From: Apophysomyces variabilis
Lineage: Eukaryota; Mucoromycota; Mucoromycetes; Mucorales; Mucoraceae
Reading direction: 5' to 3'
Assembly: GCA_002749535.1 (NCBI GenBank)
Contig: MZZL01000055.1
Coordinates: 6,453-70,452 of the forward strand
Length of the DNA stretch: 64,000 nt
The position numbers and the translations under genes are program-made. The notes beneath the pieces were generated by a model, which worked only from the letters and a program-made list of their open reading frames with translations, did no database searches and was not told where the DNA came from. Below are positions 1 to 10,812 of the stretch, piece after piece. Positions within the stretch are counted from its first letter, which is position 1, and each line of letters begins with the position of its first letter.

Positions 1-17
1 TTTTTTTTTTTTTTTTT
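1..17. repeat. Poly-T run at window edge
   Basis: The window opens with 17 consecutive T. It may be an assembly edge or an ordinary homopolymer. Nothing telomere-like accompanies it, and bases 18-600 show no supported gene. Confidence 0.6.
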
Positions 18-677
18 CCCTTGACCTGGACTTTCCTCCCCAGCTTTTTGCAAGTCACGGTTTAACTTGAAACGGCGTTTAAACTTTTGACATCTGCGAA
101 CCAAGCAGACCATGACTCCACCATCTTAATGAAGTAACTACTGTACTGCTCCTAGAACAACCCTATATTAGTATGATGGTAAGAAGATATTTACACAGAA
201 CTGTTAAAGAAAATGATATCTTCATGAAACGACACAGAAACTAACATCAAACAGTATTAGAAACATAGCTGAAGAGAGACAGAAGTAGAGTAGGAATTGT
301 ATGCATTTGTTTTCGTTGGGAAAAAATCAAATAAGATATATGGTTTGCACACCTAGAGTGAAAGAGAAAATATGATTTTCCACTGTTTCTCATAAGGTAA
401 GTTTGACTGATTCTGGAAGCGTTGAAGGAAAGCATAATCTTTACTACTGGTGTACTGCTTGCGGCGCTGTGCACAGGCGATAATAACACTTCAGCAGTAG
501 TTCAATGCATAAATGACTTGTGTAAAAACTTAATTACTAGCAATATAGTGCAGTAGAAGAAGTACTGTCAGACAGCGCATAAAATCGTATGACCAAATCG
601 TCCTTTGGCCAGAACCTTCTCCACCAGCGCAAAGCCATTTGAAACAGAGCCACGTGTACGAATGAATCTTAGACCGG

Positions 678-1247
678 ATGCTTCCTCTACGCGGACCGCA
701 AACATCTCGCCTTCATTCTATGATTCCTGCTTATGCATTGAGTTCGCAAAGTGTAAATCCTGCCAACCTACTCGAACTGCAAGTGCTGGCACAGGTAGTC
801 GTTGACCTGCAAAACAAAAATAATATTCGCGGGAGCATACCGTATCTAGCCAAGATCGCTCAAATTGTTGACAATCAACGATTGACGAAGCCGCAGGGAA
901 CGACTGACGCGGAAAAGAGCCGATACGAAAAACAGAGCATTGAGCTGAACAAAGTGAAAGCAGATGCTCATGCACAACTCGCGGATGCCTACTATAGAAT
1001 TGGTAACTACGTGAACGCCGAAGCATCACTGTCATTCTCGGTTGACATTTGGGAAAAACTGTTACAACGACAGACGCAACAGGATGCAAATGAAGAGGCA
1101 GATATTCGAGCGTTTCTTCTCAAAGCATATGATAGGCTCAAGGAATGCTATGAAGTCCTAGATAAGCAGAAGATGGCAAGCTATATGGATGCGAGAAAAT
1201 CAAAACTATTAGACAAATCCCAACAAGAATCATTGACTCAGGGCTGA
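678..1247 (+). CDS. TPR-like helical protein, unidentified
   Basis: An uninterrupted frame of 189 codons ends in TGA. The middle and C-terminal parts read as alternating amphipathic helices: a segment with ADAHAQLADAYYRIGNYVNAEAS (written here only as a motif around residues 95-115) has the small/aromatic spacing of a tetratricopeptide repeat, and a second helix pair with FLLKAYDRLKECYEVL follows around residues 145-160. TPR proteins are scaffolds for protein-protein contacts; the partner cannot be told from sequence. The first Met is at 678, but the Met at 720 fits equally well because the first 14 residues are Arg/Leu/Pro-rich and could be untranslated or a weak mitochondrial leader. An upstream exon is also possible, since an overlapping frame starting at 605 is open into this region. 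I do not recognise a named family. The gene is convergent with the small Cys/His protein at 1568-1981. Confidence 0.5.
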   Translation: MLPLRGPQTSRLHSMIPAYALSSQSVNPANLLELQVLAQVVVDLQNKNNIRGSIPYLAKIAQIVDNQRLTKPQGTTDAEKSRYEKQSIELNKVKADAHAQLADAYYRIGNYVNAEASLSFSVDIWEKLLQRQTQQDANEEADIRAFLLKAYDRLKECYEVLDKQKMASYMDARKSKLLDKSQQESLTQG

Positions 1248-1567
1248 TTACACCTTCGAAAAAGTAGAATCATCTAAATAAACAAACGCTATTTATCTGC
1301 GATGCCTGTTATGTATACATCTTATGTGTCTAGGATATGTTGTATTTGCTGGCAGCCATTAGGGGTAAATCTCGTACATGTTTCCTCTGTTCCACTCGCC
1401 TTTGATTTATGTTATGTACTCAATTCATAACTACAACCATCCAAACACATCAACAGGATCTGTACATTGAAGAAAAACAAAATATAGAGAATACAGATTA
1501 ATTTACAGTTATGTAACGAACTCCTTGAAAATCATCCAGCCGAATAAGTACAAGAGGGTGCACGAGC
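1248..1567. other. Convergent intergenic spacer
   Basis: This 320-bp spacer lies between two 3' ends and is AT-rich with no supported ORF. It probably holds the terminators of both flanking genes. AATAAA-like strings occur near 1275-1290. Confidence 0.4.
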
Positions 1568-1981
1568 TTAATGAAGCGTGTCCTTGTGGGCCTTGTCTTT
1601 ACGATGGAGACGTGAGACCCTTGGTTTCCTTCCTCCATGGATACCACGGTAGAGCTTTTCACCCCAATTGAAACATTCTTTACAGCCAACCTCTTTGTGA
1701 GCCATGCAGCCAGGCTTTCCGCTGGACACCCGTGTCCATTGATGGGCCACGCTGAAAGGTTCCCGATCATCGCCTTTCCATTTGTTTGTGTATTCCTCCT
1801 CAGTTAACCTTTCATGAAGCATATCTTCCACCATTATATTGTTCGATGATCGGTTGTCAGTAGGACATTTTTCACAGACCTCCAGGCCATGCCGCGTACA
1901 AAAGATAAAGCCATTGATTGTCACACTGTAAGAGTCAACGCAATTGTTGGAATCTTCTTCTTGAGCAAACTGGGAATCCAT
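1568..1981 (-). CDS. Small protein with two CxxHx4CxxC motifs
   Basis: A single-exon frame of 137 residues runs from ATG at 1981 to TAA at 1568. Two cysteine/histidine motifs with exactly the same spacing are visible: C-x2-H-x4-C-x2-C around residues 28-39 (FCTRHGLEVCEKC) and again around residues 92-103 (GCMAHKEVGCKEC). Such spacing suggests two metal-binding sites, probably zinc, or one site built from both halves; this is inference. Between them lies a charged, Trp-containing linker, and the C-terminus is strongly basic (Arg/Lys/His), which could contact nucleic acid. There is no signal peptide or membrane segment. I do not recognise the family. It could be a fungal-specific zinc-binding protein. 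The ATG lies at the edge of the next gene-poor interval, so its promoter is probably at 1982-2300. Confidence 0.5.
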   Translation of the reverse strand: MDSQFAQEEDSNNCVDSYSVTINGFIFCTRHGLEVCEKCPTDNRSSNNIMVEDMLHERLTEEEYTNKWKGDDREPFSVAHQWTRVSSGKPGCMAHKEVGCKECFNWGEKLYRGIHGGRKPRVSRLHRKDKAHKDTLH

Positions 1982-3587
1982 GGCAAGAGCTAAACAAAAG
2001 GTAATGGTAATAATGAAGCGGTGAAGAAAACGTGCCCTGTCTTACAGAGGGATATTTATGCGAAAATCTTGCTTTCATTTTCTCACATCACCTTTTCTTG
2101 GGAAACAAAATCACACCACAACTAAAGTCCCACGCCATGGCCTTTTATTACCACATTCCTCAATTCCTGGGTAACCCGTTCGTCTACTCAAATGCCGATC
2201 TAGTTGGCAACCACTATCCGCTCATATGTATACAGAGGATGAAGTACGCACACACACAGCATCCTTTCAAACGTTATGGGGATAAAGTAAACTGCCCTAG
2301 TGGGTCAGGTGTGTTTGACAAAGACTTGTGTTTCAAAACTCCAAAAGAGGAAGTGACAAGCATAAGGCCCAAGATGGAGGTATCCAACAAAGTTACCATA
2401 GATCTAAGTGTTGTCGCTTCATATTTTGAAAACAATCCTGCTTTAAATGGGAAAAGGCTCTCAATATCTGGTGCCCGATCATTGTATAATTTAATCCTAC
2501 AGCATTGTTTACAAACAGAAACATAAGCAATACCTCGATCGCCTCAAACCTGCACTGGGTTAATTACGTGCTGCACCTGCCTCGATTTGCTGATGTAGTT
2601 TCCCATTGGTTGTGTAAGCCAAACGGTCTAGAGCTTGAATTGGTTTTTTAATAAAACCGTTACAAACTAGCCATGTTTGTGTACTCTATAGTTTTCTTTG
2701 CATTATGTTTGCCATCTTTATCTTCAATAGGCTTTGATTTGGTTCATGCGAGGATAGTATGGCTTACAGAAACCGCACTGGAAGGAGGGGTGACCAGACC
2801 ATTGGGAATTGGAATACGGGACAATCCGTAGCTAATACTCGGGATCCCATTTTTGCCGGATTATTAAGCCTGTTCTGTCAAAGTTACTGCTGACTATGTG
2901 AAACACACTAATCAGCCGTAACACGGGTCATGCAGGTCTGCAAGGCAGATGAGAAGCAATCCTATGCTACCATATTTGCATACCGTTTGTCTCAATAGTT
3001 TATGCCATAAAATGGCGTATGTCGCTGCTTGATCATTTAGACACTGGGCTTTATACGTAATTTCAAGTTGTAATCCATGAATGCTTCAAAGCTCTCGACT
3101 CTCAGACACGACGCTCATGGCGTAACCATCATTAATACGGTCACAGCTGTAGCTTGGACTTACAGTGGAACTGAAGTAATAGACCATTTCAGATGCAAAA
3201 TGTGTGAGCCAATTCCAAGATACAAAGCGATACAAACACCCATTAGCAGCGACGCCTTGAAATAGTCCTGTTGTTCGGAAAACGAACCTTCTCCCGACAG
3301 TCGTTGCCATGAACCGAAAAGAAAACACAAGGCATCGCAAACTTGCTTTAGCTAGGGAATATTCCAATACGGCAACCACTAACTGACTGTCTTATTACGT
3401 CTCGTGGTTACGTTTTTCAAGAAGGCTTCTTAAATTATATTATGTAAAATTATTTAATCGAAGGATCTTGTTAAGATAAAGTTTCACTATCTCATGCAAA
3501 CAAGCACTCCACCCTAAGATATCAGAAGAAAGCTGAGAGATAGAATACGGATAGTTGACAGTATACGTAAGGTCACCGCCCTGTTGT
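1982..3587. other. Gene-poor interval with one weak ORF
   Basis: A plus-strand frame from about 2137 (first ATG, MAFYYHIPQF) to 2526 is open for 130 codons, but it has no recognised motif and no homology I can name, so I do not call it a gene. The rest, to the NPT1 stop at 3588, shows only short frames. Confidence 0.35.
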
Positions 3588-4868
3588 TTACGTTGAGATG
3601 CCAAGCTCTTTTTTGAATTGGTTAATTGTTTCCATGTCCGCACTATATTTTAACACATCGTCGCTCAGCTTGATCACTCGTTTACCCTCGCATTCTTTCA
3701 GCTTGATGACAATGTTAAGCGGCTTGCTTTTTTCGCCGGAGCTTACTTTGACAAAGTCATTGGTGAAGGATGTGCCAATACCAAAGCTGGCTTGTATACC
3801 CGCCTTTTCAGCAATGTCCAGAAGTTCAATGGCTCGTTTAACGTTCAGAGCATCAGAAAATACAATCACCTTCGTCTTGGGGTCAATTCCAAGTGACTTA
3901 TAGTGTTTGACCATCAATGGCACAAAATCGGCAGGGTTGCCAGAATCTTGCCGGACGCCAGCAAATTTTTCCGCAAGATCTCGATTGAAGTCTTGCAAGA
4001 AGATAGGTGTAGTGAACGTATCCGTCAGAGCAATGCCTAGTGCACCGTGATAAATTTCGTACCACCGTTCAAGCGTGACACGATTAGCATGTTTAATTCC
4101 TTCCAATGCAGATACGCCCATGAAGAATTCGTGTGCAACCGTGCCAATGGCATTCACGCCATACTTCATCGCAAGGTAGACGTTGCTTGTGCCCATGACA
4201 GTGCCCTTGCCACCACCTCGAGCTTTGTAGGCTTGATGTGCCTTGTGAATACCACCCATGACAATATCATGCGTCTTGAAATCGCGCCTTCGTCGTGTGC
4301 CAAACTCTGAAAATACGCAGCCGTGTTCCAATAATGCTGTGGCCTTCTCTTCTGCCTTTTGTGCCTGTCCATCATAGTTCCAGTCCCGATCCACAAATCG
4401 AAAATAAGCTTCAGAAATGAGGGCGAGCAAGGGAACTTCGTACAGGATGACCTCATGCCACAAGCCGGTCACTTCCAATTCCAAATCCTCTGTAGAAGGA
4501 TCGAAACGCGTCTTGACTTGTTCCATAGGGCGATACCGGAAATTAGATAGATACGAAATATAGGATTCATCGAAATAAGGGAGACTTAACATAAACTCCC
4601 GTTCGTTCGACGTTAAGGCCAAATTGTTCATATCTTTTCGAGAACATGAGCTACTGTAACAAGCAATGTCATGATAAAAACACTTACCTTTGATTTGCTT
4701 TAACAGCCAATCGACAGCTTGAGCATTGAGGCGCAGTTCTTTTTCGCGATTGGTGAACTGGCATACCACATTGACATCCTTGTAATGCTTTAGCACAGCA
4801 TATTGCATAGTAAATTTATAGAGGTCATTGTCTAGAAGGGATGCGAGTGCTTCGTGCTGTGCTGACAT
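3588..4868 (-). CDS. NPT1: Nicotinate phosphoribosyltransferase
   Basis: This enzyme converts nicotinate, PRPP and ATP to nicotinate mononucleotide, the first step of the Preiss-Handler NAD salvage route, in cytosol and nucleus. Family features are plain: N-terminal SLLDNDLYKFTMQYAVL block, FSEFGTRRRRDFK, GTSNVYLA, the active-site region GTVAHEFFMGV and the PRPP-site block GVRQDSGNP. The frame is open for 426 codons, but residues following QIK are foreign to the family. An intron at 4634-4687 (54 nt, GTAAGT donor, acceptor ending AAAAG) removes them and restores QIKDMNNLALT, which lines up with the fungal protein. Model: complement(join(3588..4633,4688..4868)), 408 residues, close to the roughly 430 of yeast Npt1. 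Because the intron is a multiple of three and has no stop, it is easily missed. Divergent from WBP1, sharing 590 bp. Confidence 0.93.
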   Translation of the reverse strand: MSAQHEALASLLDNDLYKFTMQYAVLKHYKDVNVVCQFTNREKELRLNAQAVDWLLKQIKGKCFYHDIACYSSSCSRKDMNNLALTSNEREFMLSLPYFDESYISYLSNFRYRPMEQVKTRFDPSTEDLELEVTGLWHEVILYEVPLLALISEAYFRFVDRDWNYDGQAQKAEEKATALLEHGCVFSEFGTRRRRDFKTHDIVMGGIHKAHQAYKARGGGKGTVMGTSNVYLAMKYGVNAIGTVAHEFFMGVSALEGIKHANRVTLERWYEIYHGALGIALTDTFTTPIFLQDFNRDLAEKFAGVRQDSGNPADFVPLMVKHYKSLGIDPKTKVIVFSDALNVKRAIELLDIAEKAGIQASFGIGTSFTNDFVKVSSGEKSKPLNIVIKLKECEGKRVIKLSDDVLKYSADMETINQFKKELGIST

Positions 4869-5458
4869 GGCGTTGGCGTTGGCTTACCAAATAGACCAGT
4901 CCACCAATTTACGCCGCCACGCCAAAAGCTTTCATACTCCGTTTGGCTTCCATTGAAAGGGGTTTATCTTTTTTTAACAGTTCAATAGATCTCTCACATT
5001 GCCTTATATTGTCTTTGAAAGCTCGTTACAGTAGTACAAAGTAGCAGCGTATAGCTGTTGGCCAAAAGCTTTTCCACATTTAAGTTTGCTCTTTTGGGGC
5101 ATAGAATGGTCATTGCAAGCTAAACTAACATCTGCCCGTGTGGAAAAAACCATTCTTGGTTTCAAGCTCTAGAGTACCATCAAATTCTACATGGGTGTAG
5201 TGATTTACGCGTCATACATCATTAATCCAAAAAAGTTTCTGTGATTTTACACTGTTCAAGTTCATTATACTCTTTTCTGTATCACAACTCCTGCAAAACT
5301 ATGCTGCGCACTCTGAAATTCCATGTTGATTCAAGCAGTGTCGCACGTAACCGACGTGTCTCACAGGCCAAATGTCGGTCTTAGAAATTTCGTTGGTCAG
5401 AAACAGCCAGTGGCAGCCGAAGATTGGCCTTGTTACGCGCCAAACAGACCTTATAAAG
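4869..5458. promoter_or_regulatory. Divergent NPT1/WBP1 promoter region
   Basis: A 590-bp AT-rich spacer between two divergent start codons must hold both promoters. No TATA box or known operator stands out clearly. Confidence 0.4.
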
Positions 5459-7094
5459 ATGAGAAGCATCATTGCGTGGATGACGCTTGTCATCTCGTCT
5501 CTTTTGATTATATTCTCCTTTGCAGAGGCTAAATCTGTTAGTGGCAATCGTGTCCTTGTTCTCTTGGACGATCTCGCAAACAAAGGCCTATACTCTCACT
5601 TCTGGAGTTCATTAGAAGGTAGTATTGCCTCGCCTTCCTAGCTTCCAGTAGCAGGTTGCTTATATTAGGTTTAGAGCGAGAATTTCTCCTTGACTTTAGG
5701 AAAGGTGACGACGAAACTATCTCCCTGGAATACTTTGGTGAATCTCGTTATGATCATATTATCCATTTCGCTCCGCGAACGAATAGTAAGGAACTCTTCT
5801 CCTTCCCTTTCTCTCTCTATATACATCTCTCGCGTATCCGCTTCTGAGAAGAATTGACGAAGCTTTTTCCTAGGTCTAGCCAACCACAAAACCATCTCAA
5901 ATGTACATCTTGTTAAATTTGTCAACAAGGGTGGTAATCTCTTGGTGGCGACTGGAAACGATCCTAGTAACACTGTTCGGGACTTGACGACCGAGTTCGA
6001 TATCGAACTTGATCCACCTGGCACCAGCGTCTTTGATCATCAATCATTGGACAATGAACACCGTATCATTACTGCCAGCAAAGTTTTGACTCCTTCTATT
6101 GTTGATCATGTCAAAGCTCCTATATTATACAGTGGCATCGGTCTCACAAAAGGGTCGCTTCCCTTCAGCAACCGTGTGTTAACGTCCGAGCCTACCGCTT
6201 TCAGTGCTGGTCGATACAATCAGAATCAGAAACCAGGTGATGTGGTCGATCTGGTTTGTGCATTACAGGGACGGAACTCTGCTCGCGCGACCGTTGTGGG
6301 CTCTCTCGATATTTTCTCGGACAAGTAAGTACCTTCAAGGAAACTATACCTGCATCCATTCATCTTACAATTTCTTTCTGCTCGCAAGGTATTATGAAGC
6401 TCCCGTTGAGCGCAAACTAGAAGACGGCTCGATCGATAAGTAAGTGAATTTTGTTATACATGCATTGATTGAAACTAAGCGAAAAAAAGATTGGAGAGAT
6501 CTGGTAACAGAGACTTTATCCGCGACCTGACGAAGTGGACTTTTCAAGAGAAGAGCGTCCTTAGGGTGGATGGACATCATCACAGTAAACAGAATGAAGA
6601 TGAACAGCGAGATGCATACCGCGTTAAAGACGATATCGTGAGTAACAAGTTTGTTTATTAAAATTGGATACTCATTCATTTTTCAGGTCTATGAGCTCAA
6701 CATTTCGGAGTATAAGGATGACACCTGGGTTCCTTTCAAGGCCAACGATATCCAACTGGAAATCATCATGTTGGACCCCTATATTCGTACAACGCTTAAC
6801 CAAAGTTCACCTGAAGGTGGCCGTTTCACGGCTGAAATACGACTGCCTGACGTGTACGGTGTCTTCACTTACCGCGTCAATTACAAAAGAGCAGGTCTCA
6901 CCTACCTTTCTGTTGAAGATACAATTGCCATTCGACCATTCCGACACAACGAATATCCCAGATACCTAACCGCGGCATATCCTTATTATGCTTCTGTAGC
7001 TAGCATGATTATAGGATTCCTGACCTTTAGCGCTGTCTGGTTATGTACTTGGGGCAGTCGAGAGGCGGAAGATGCCAAACCAAAAACGCAATAA
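5459..7094 (+). CDS. WBP1: Oligosaccharyltransferase WBP1/OST48 subunit
   Basis: This is an essential ER membrane subunit of the complex that transfers the dolichol-linked glycan to Asn in nascent proteins. Model: join(5459..5618,5669..5785,5874..6324,6389..6439,6490..6637,6687..7094), 444 residues; all phases agree. Visible: an N-terminal signal peptide (about residues 1-24, hydrophobic stretch LVISSLLIIFSFA), the RVLVLLDDL start of the luminal domain, GGNLLVATG, the C-terminal YPYYASV motif, and one membrane anchor (SMIIGFLTFSAVWLCTW) before a short cytosolic tail. Length matches yeast Wbp1 (430) and human DDOST (456). The third exon could also begin 6 nt later (second AG). Introns are 49-88 nt, and two acceptors are AAG. 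The start at 5459 is chosen because it opens the signal peptide. Confidence 0.93.
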
Positions 7095-7588
7095 ATTTTC
7101 AGCGGACGTAAAGAAAGGATCACTCTATCCACCTATGTTAACGGTTAGCAGTGTCTGTATCTCAATGACAATTATGAGATGATGGAATGTTGCATACATT
7201 GCGTTTTACCAGAGGAATTATGGAACGAACTTAACGTCTGCTGATAACGAGACAATTGCCTTTTCTTTGTCATTCGATCTAAAGTTGTCATCATGGCTCA
7301 CTATCAAAACTCCGTGTTGGTTTTTCAAAAGACCAATAAAATGCATTTACTTACAATCACTTTCATGTGGTAAGCTTGTAGTTCGTCAAAGACCACTACT
7401 ACAAGCTGTAGTTGTGGAACAACAAAAAAGGTTATATAGAACAGCAGTTGCAAGTTAGTGTAACTGTACTAATTAAAGAAAAAAAAGAGGTTGTATTTAC
7501 TGAGGAATTTACGAAAGATCCATGTATAAAGCAGGTAAAACATGTCAAAAAATGATAGAGGGGTATGGTGAATGCTTATTCTATCTAT
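7095..7588. other. Convergent spacer WBP1/TXNDC9-like
   Basis: This 494-bp spacer lies between two 3' ends. No gene is seen; a short plus frame at 7267-7458 has no support. Confidence 0.4.
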
Positions 7589-8440
7589 CTAATCATCTTC
7601 TGAATCATAATCCTCGTCTCTACTCTGGAAGATAGACTTTTGTGGTCTATTGTCGGCATTTTCTACCTTCTTTTTCAAGGCACCTAACCCACAGTGATAA
7701 AAACTGTGAGTTCATTTCACTTCAGATAATGTCAAGCCATACCTGCATTAGCCAATTTGAACTCTAATAGGCTCGTCGAAAATCCATCCGTGTTGCCCAA
7801 GTCGTCGAATCCAACCAGTCTAGCAACAGCAAATGATTAAACGAGCTTAGCTTCCCAATTAAAGCCTTACTTGATCTTTGCATATCCTTCGACCCATGCA
7901 ATCACACATGGCAGAACTTTCACTTGAAGCTTCTCCACCAGGAACGGCGCGTTCATGACGTCAATTTTCACAAAACGAGTGCCATAATGCTTTTTTGCTA
8001 GTTCCTTTAATAGATCATATTTAGTACCATTGTATAATTGCCCACGAGCAGCAGTAGCACCTCTAAATGCGTATCCATGATTTTGCAGCGTCGGAAATCT
8101 TTATGAAAGAAATGGCCCACTACATATTTTTCTTTGACAGTGATATCCATGAATTCCTTTTCTTTTTCAATTTCAGTGTAAAGGCCATGTTTGTTCTCCT
8201 CCATGGCTCTACGTCTTTCCATCCTATTAGGAGCGTTAAACTATGAGTAACAGTTGCCCTATCACATACTCCTCCTGGATCTCTTTGATCCTTTGCTCTC
8301 TCAAGAATGACATGTCAGCATCTTCTTCTTTCTCTAATTCTTCGAAAAGGGCCTCATCATCTTCGATATCGGATAGATCGCGTGCGCTGATGGTTGTTCG
8401 TTTAGAACCTAATCAGATCGTGTCTCTATTACCTTGACAT
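7589..8440 (-). CDS. Phosducin-like/TXNDC9 thioredoxin-fold protein
   Basis: The family (TXNDC9 in animals, Plp1 in yeast) is a cytosolic modulator of the CCT chaperonin, affecting tubulin and actin folding. Model: complement(join(7589..7683,7743..7819,7871..8004,8061..8223,8270..8386,8433..8440)), 197 residues. The start exon is only 8 nt (ATGTCAAG) and joins across a 46-nt intron to give MSSARDLSDIEDD. Visible: acidic N-terminus, long helix (SFLREQRIKEIQEEMERRR), then the thioredoxin-like fold with FRRCKIMDTHLEELAKKHYG, VKIDVMNAPFL and LVGFDDLGNTDGFST, the last being diagnostic of this family. The acidic tail ends DEDYDSEDD. As in the family, the CxxC catalytic pair is absent. One intron has a clear TACTAA branch site and an AAAG acceptor. 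The tiny first exon is the least certain part. Confidence 0.88.
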
Positions 8441-8847
8441 TTCGTGTATAAGTTTAACTGAAAGCCGCGGGTGACTTACGCCAAGTCGTGGTTTTAAATA
8501 TGGAATCGACAGAATTTCCAATTTTGGTGGGTGATCTCGAGTCATGCAAACGCCATAAGTAAGAACTAAGATTAAAGAGCTTGCAACGAAACCTTTTTAT
8601 GTGTCTTCATGATGCGTATACCTTCAACCTCTAAGTGTTTTCGTTTATTTATGCCATGTTCTTGCTTCAATTCAATGGAGCACATTGCTTGTTCAATCCC
8701 ACAGTCTATCCGTAACTCAAACATTTAATGGCGTTTTAACAAAGGCAAATTTGTATTTTGTAAGCGTATGCATGATAATGTCTTCTATCCAACATTTACA
8801 GGTCTTTCTTCCCAATGATCTGAAGCACTAGAGTCTTTTTCTTCTTT
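8441..8847. promoter_or_regulatory. Spacer upstream of TXNDC9-like gene
   Basis: This 407-bp spacer lies between the FRS2 stop and the TXNDC9-like start. It holds a promoter by position only. An open frame upstream and in phase with the start (about 8440-8540) is probably leader sequence. Confidence 0.35.
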
Positions 8848-10676
8848 TTAATCTTCGCTCAATCCAGTCAACTCTCTTCCCATCTTCTTATCCAATCGGC
8901 ATACAGGATAATCCTTAATCATTGCCAGGTTGACCTTGTGTCCTAGAAGATCGCGAATGTTGGAGATACCATATTTGACCATGGTAGGTCTTTCCAGACC
9001 AAGACCCCATGCAATAACACGAACATCCGGTGGCAATCCGAGAGGCAACAACATTTCCGGACGGAACATACCAGAATTACCAATCTCAACCCACTTCTTC
9101 AGACCGTCGTGGTAAGAGAAGATCTCCATGCTAGGTTCAGTGTAGGGGTTGTAGGTTGGCTTGAAACGAATTTTGTCCATACCCATCTTCTTGAAGAAGA
9201 CATCCATAAAACCGATCAAATCACCCAAGGTGAGATTTTTGTCCGCAATAACACCTTCGATTTGATGGAATTCTGCCAAATGAGTCGCATCCACGGATTC
9301 ATTACGGAAGACACGGTCAATGGAGAAATATTTCGCTGGTCGGAAGATGCCACTCTCCTTGGTCTTCTCTGCAAGTTTGTATAGCATGTACGAGCTAACT
9401 GCGGTCGTGTGAGTACGCAAAATCAATTTGCCAGCTTCCTCTTCCTTCCACGTGTAGTTGTAACCAATAGATCCAGTTTCGCCACCGTTTTCATGTGTGA
9501 CCTTGATCTTTTCCATAAGTTCTCTAGGGAAACGGTCGGTTGTAGCAGGATCTTACAAGGTATTTTGCGTACGTGAGTTTGTTCAGATTAAGCGTATTAA
9601 TTACCTTGTAAGAAGAAGGTATCGTGTGCATCTCTAGCAGGATGTTGTTGGGGTTGGAAAAGTGCATCAAAGTTCCAGAAACTAGATTCGGCAAAGCAGT
9701 TGGTAGGCATCTCTTCGAAGCCCATTTCGAAGAAAATCTCGCGGAATTCCTGGCGAACTTTTAACAATGGATGAAGATGGCCACCAGATGGTGCAGCACC
9801 CGCGGCATCAAAGTTGTACTTCTTGAACGAAGCTGTTTTCCATTCACCGCTAATAACCCAACAGGTTAGATAAACACGCAACTACCATACATTCAATTAC
9901 CTCTGCAACATCTCATAGGTGATATCTGTTGCTTCCTTCTTAATTTCCGTAGAGAATTGGGGTCCTTTGACAGCCTTGTATGAGGTAACCTTCCTTTTGG
10001 CACAGTCTCGGTTAATGCTGAGAATATAAGGGCACTGTTCTTACTGTTTGTCGGCCAGCTTTCTCTTCTTCAAATCAGCAAGCACTTTAGGCGTTTTGTG
10101 AGTGGAAGTGCTTTGGATCTCTTGCAAGTCTTTCTGGGTCTGATCCACAATGCTATCCACAAGGCGCACCAAGTTGCTTCCTTTTTTGGTGATCCACTTA
10201 TTTTTGAAAGCTGTACCTTGACCGTGCTTAGCATTTTTACCCAGCAAAGCCTGTTCGTTTGGGTATAGTCGTTGTCAGTAAAACACGTAAAAACTGTATT
10301 CGACGAAACTGACCTCAACTTCAGCCATTGGAATGCCTTCTTCACCAGCAGGGACAGCAGCGAAGACACGCGCTTCGTGACTACCGTCCTTAGCCAGCTG
10401 CTGACCTTCTTCCGTCAAAGTCCAAACTTCACGTTCAATGGCACTATATTCTACCATCTTTTTGCACGTACAGAATAAGCATGTTGGTACGCATTCAGTT
10501 GGGTATTCTCATTGTCAGTTTACCTCTTTGGACTTCAAACTGTTAAGAGCACCAAGGAATGTCTGCTGGTCAACAACATCACCATTGGCTGTCTTCAAGT
10601 CTTTGGAGTCTTCAATAACGTTGTGCTGGTCGAGAGTTGTTAAGATGAGCGTCTGCAATTCCTCGGTGGTTGCCAT
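8848..10676 (-). CDS. FRS2: Cytosolic phenylalanyl-tRNA synthetase alpha subunit
   Basis: This is the catalytic subunit of the cytosolic alpha2beta2 enzyme that charges tRNA-Phe. Model: complement(join(8848..9551,9605..9849,9901..9993,10045..10250,10314..10457,10524..10676)), 514 residues (human FARSA 508, yeast Frs2 503). The N-terminal winged-helix region includes [15 protein letters not shown] and [15 protein letters not shown]; the class II core includes [30 protein letters not shown] (motif 2 region), [42 protein letters not shown] and motif 3 GLGLERPTM. The intron at 9994-10044 offers two acceptors: the nearer one would make a 27-nt intron and insert foreign residues, so the farther AAAAG acceptor, giving [17 protein letters not shown], is preferred. 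Three of five acceptors end AAG. Confidence 0.95.
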
Positions 10677-10748
10677 TGTGTTTAACGGTCGGTTATCAAG
10701 GACAAAGGTACAAAACCTGTTTTTCAAAGATCGCTCAGCCACAATGCT

Positions 10749-10812
10749 GGTTCGGACCTTGGAGATGGTCTGACTCAGAAAGACCGGTCATGTCCGGGAT
10801 CGGTCCGAAAGA
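10749..10812. repeat. Small GC-rich inverted-repeat patch
   Basis: GGTTCGGACC near 10749 and GGTCCGAA near 10803 form an imperfect inverted pair. In between, the sequence is rich in GGTC/GACC units (GGTCTGACTC, GACCGGTC). It sits just upstream of the FRS2 start. It could be a worn short mobile repeat or a regulatory palindrome. Confidence 0.3.

Noticed and set aside
2032..2526. Long plus-strand frame beginning with GTG
   Set aside because: The first ATG is at 2137; the product has no motif, and composition is that of AT-rich spacer. Kept only as a weak ORF in the interval note.
9994..10044. 27-nt intron in FRS2 using the nearer CAG at 10018
   Set aside because: It is shorter than any other intron here and inserts residues foreign to the family; the AAAAG acceptor at 9994 restores [14 protein letters not shown].
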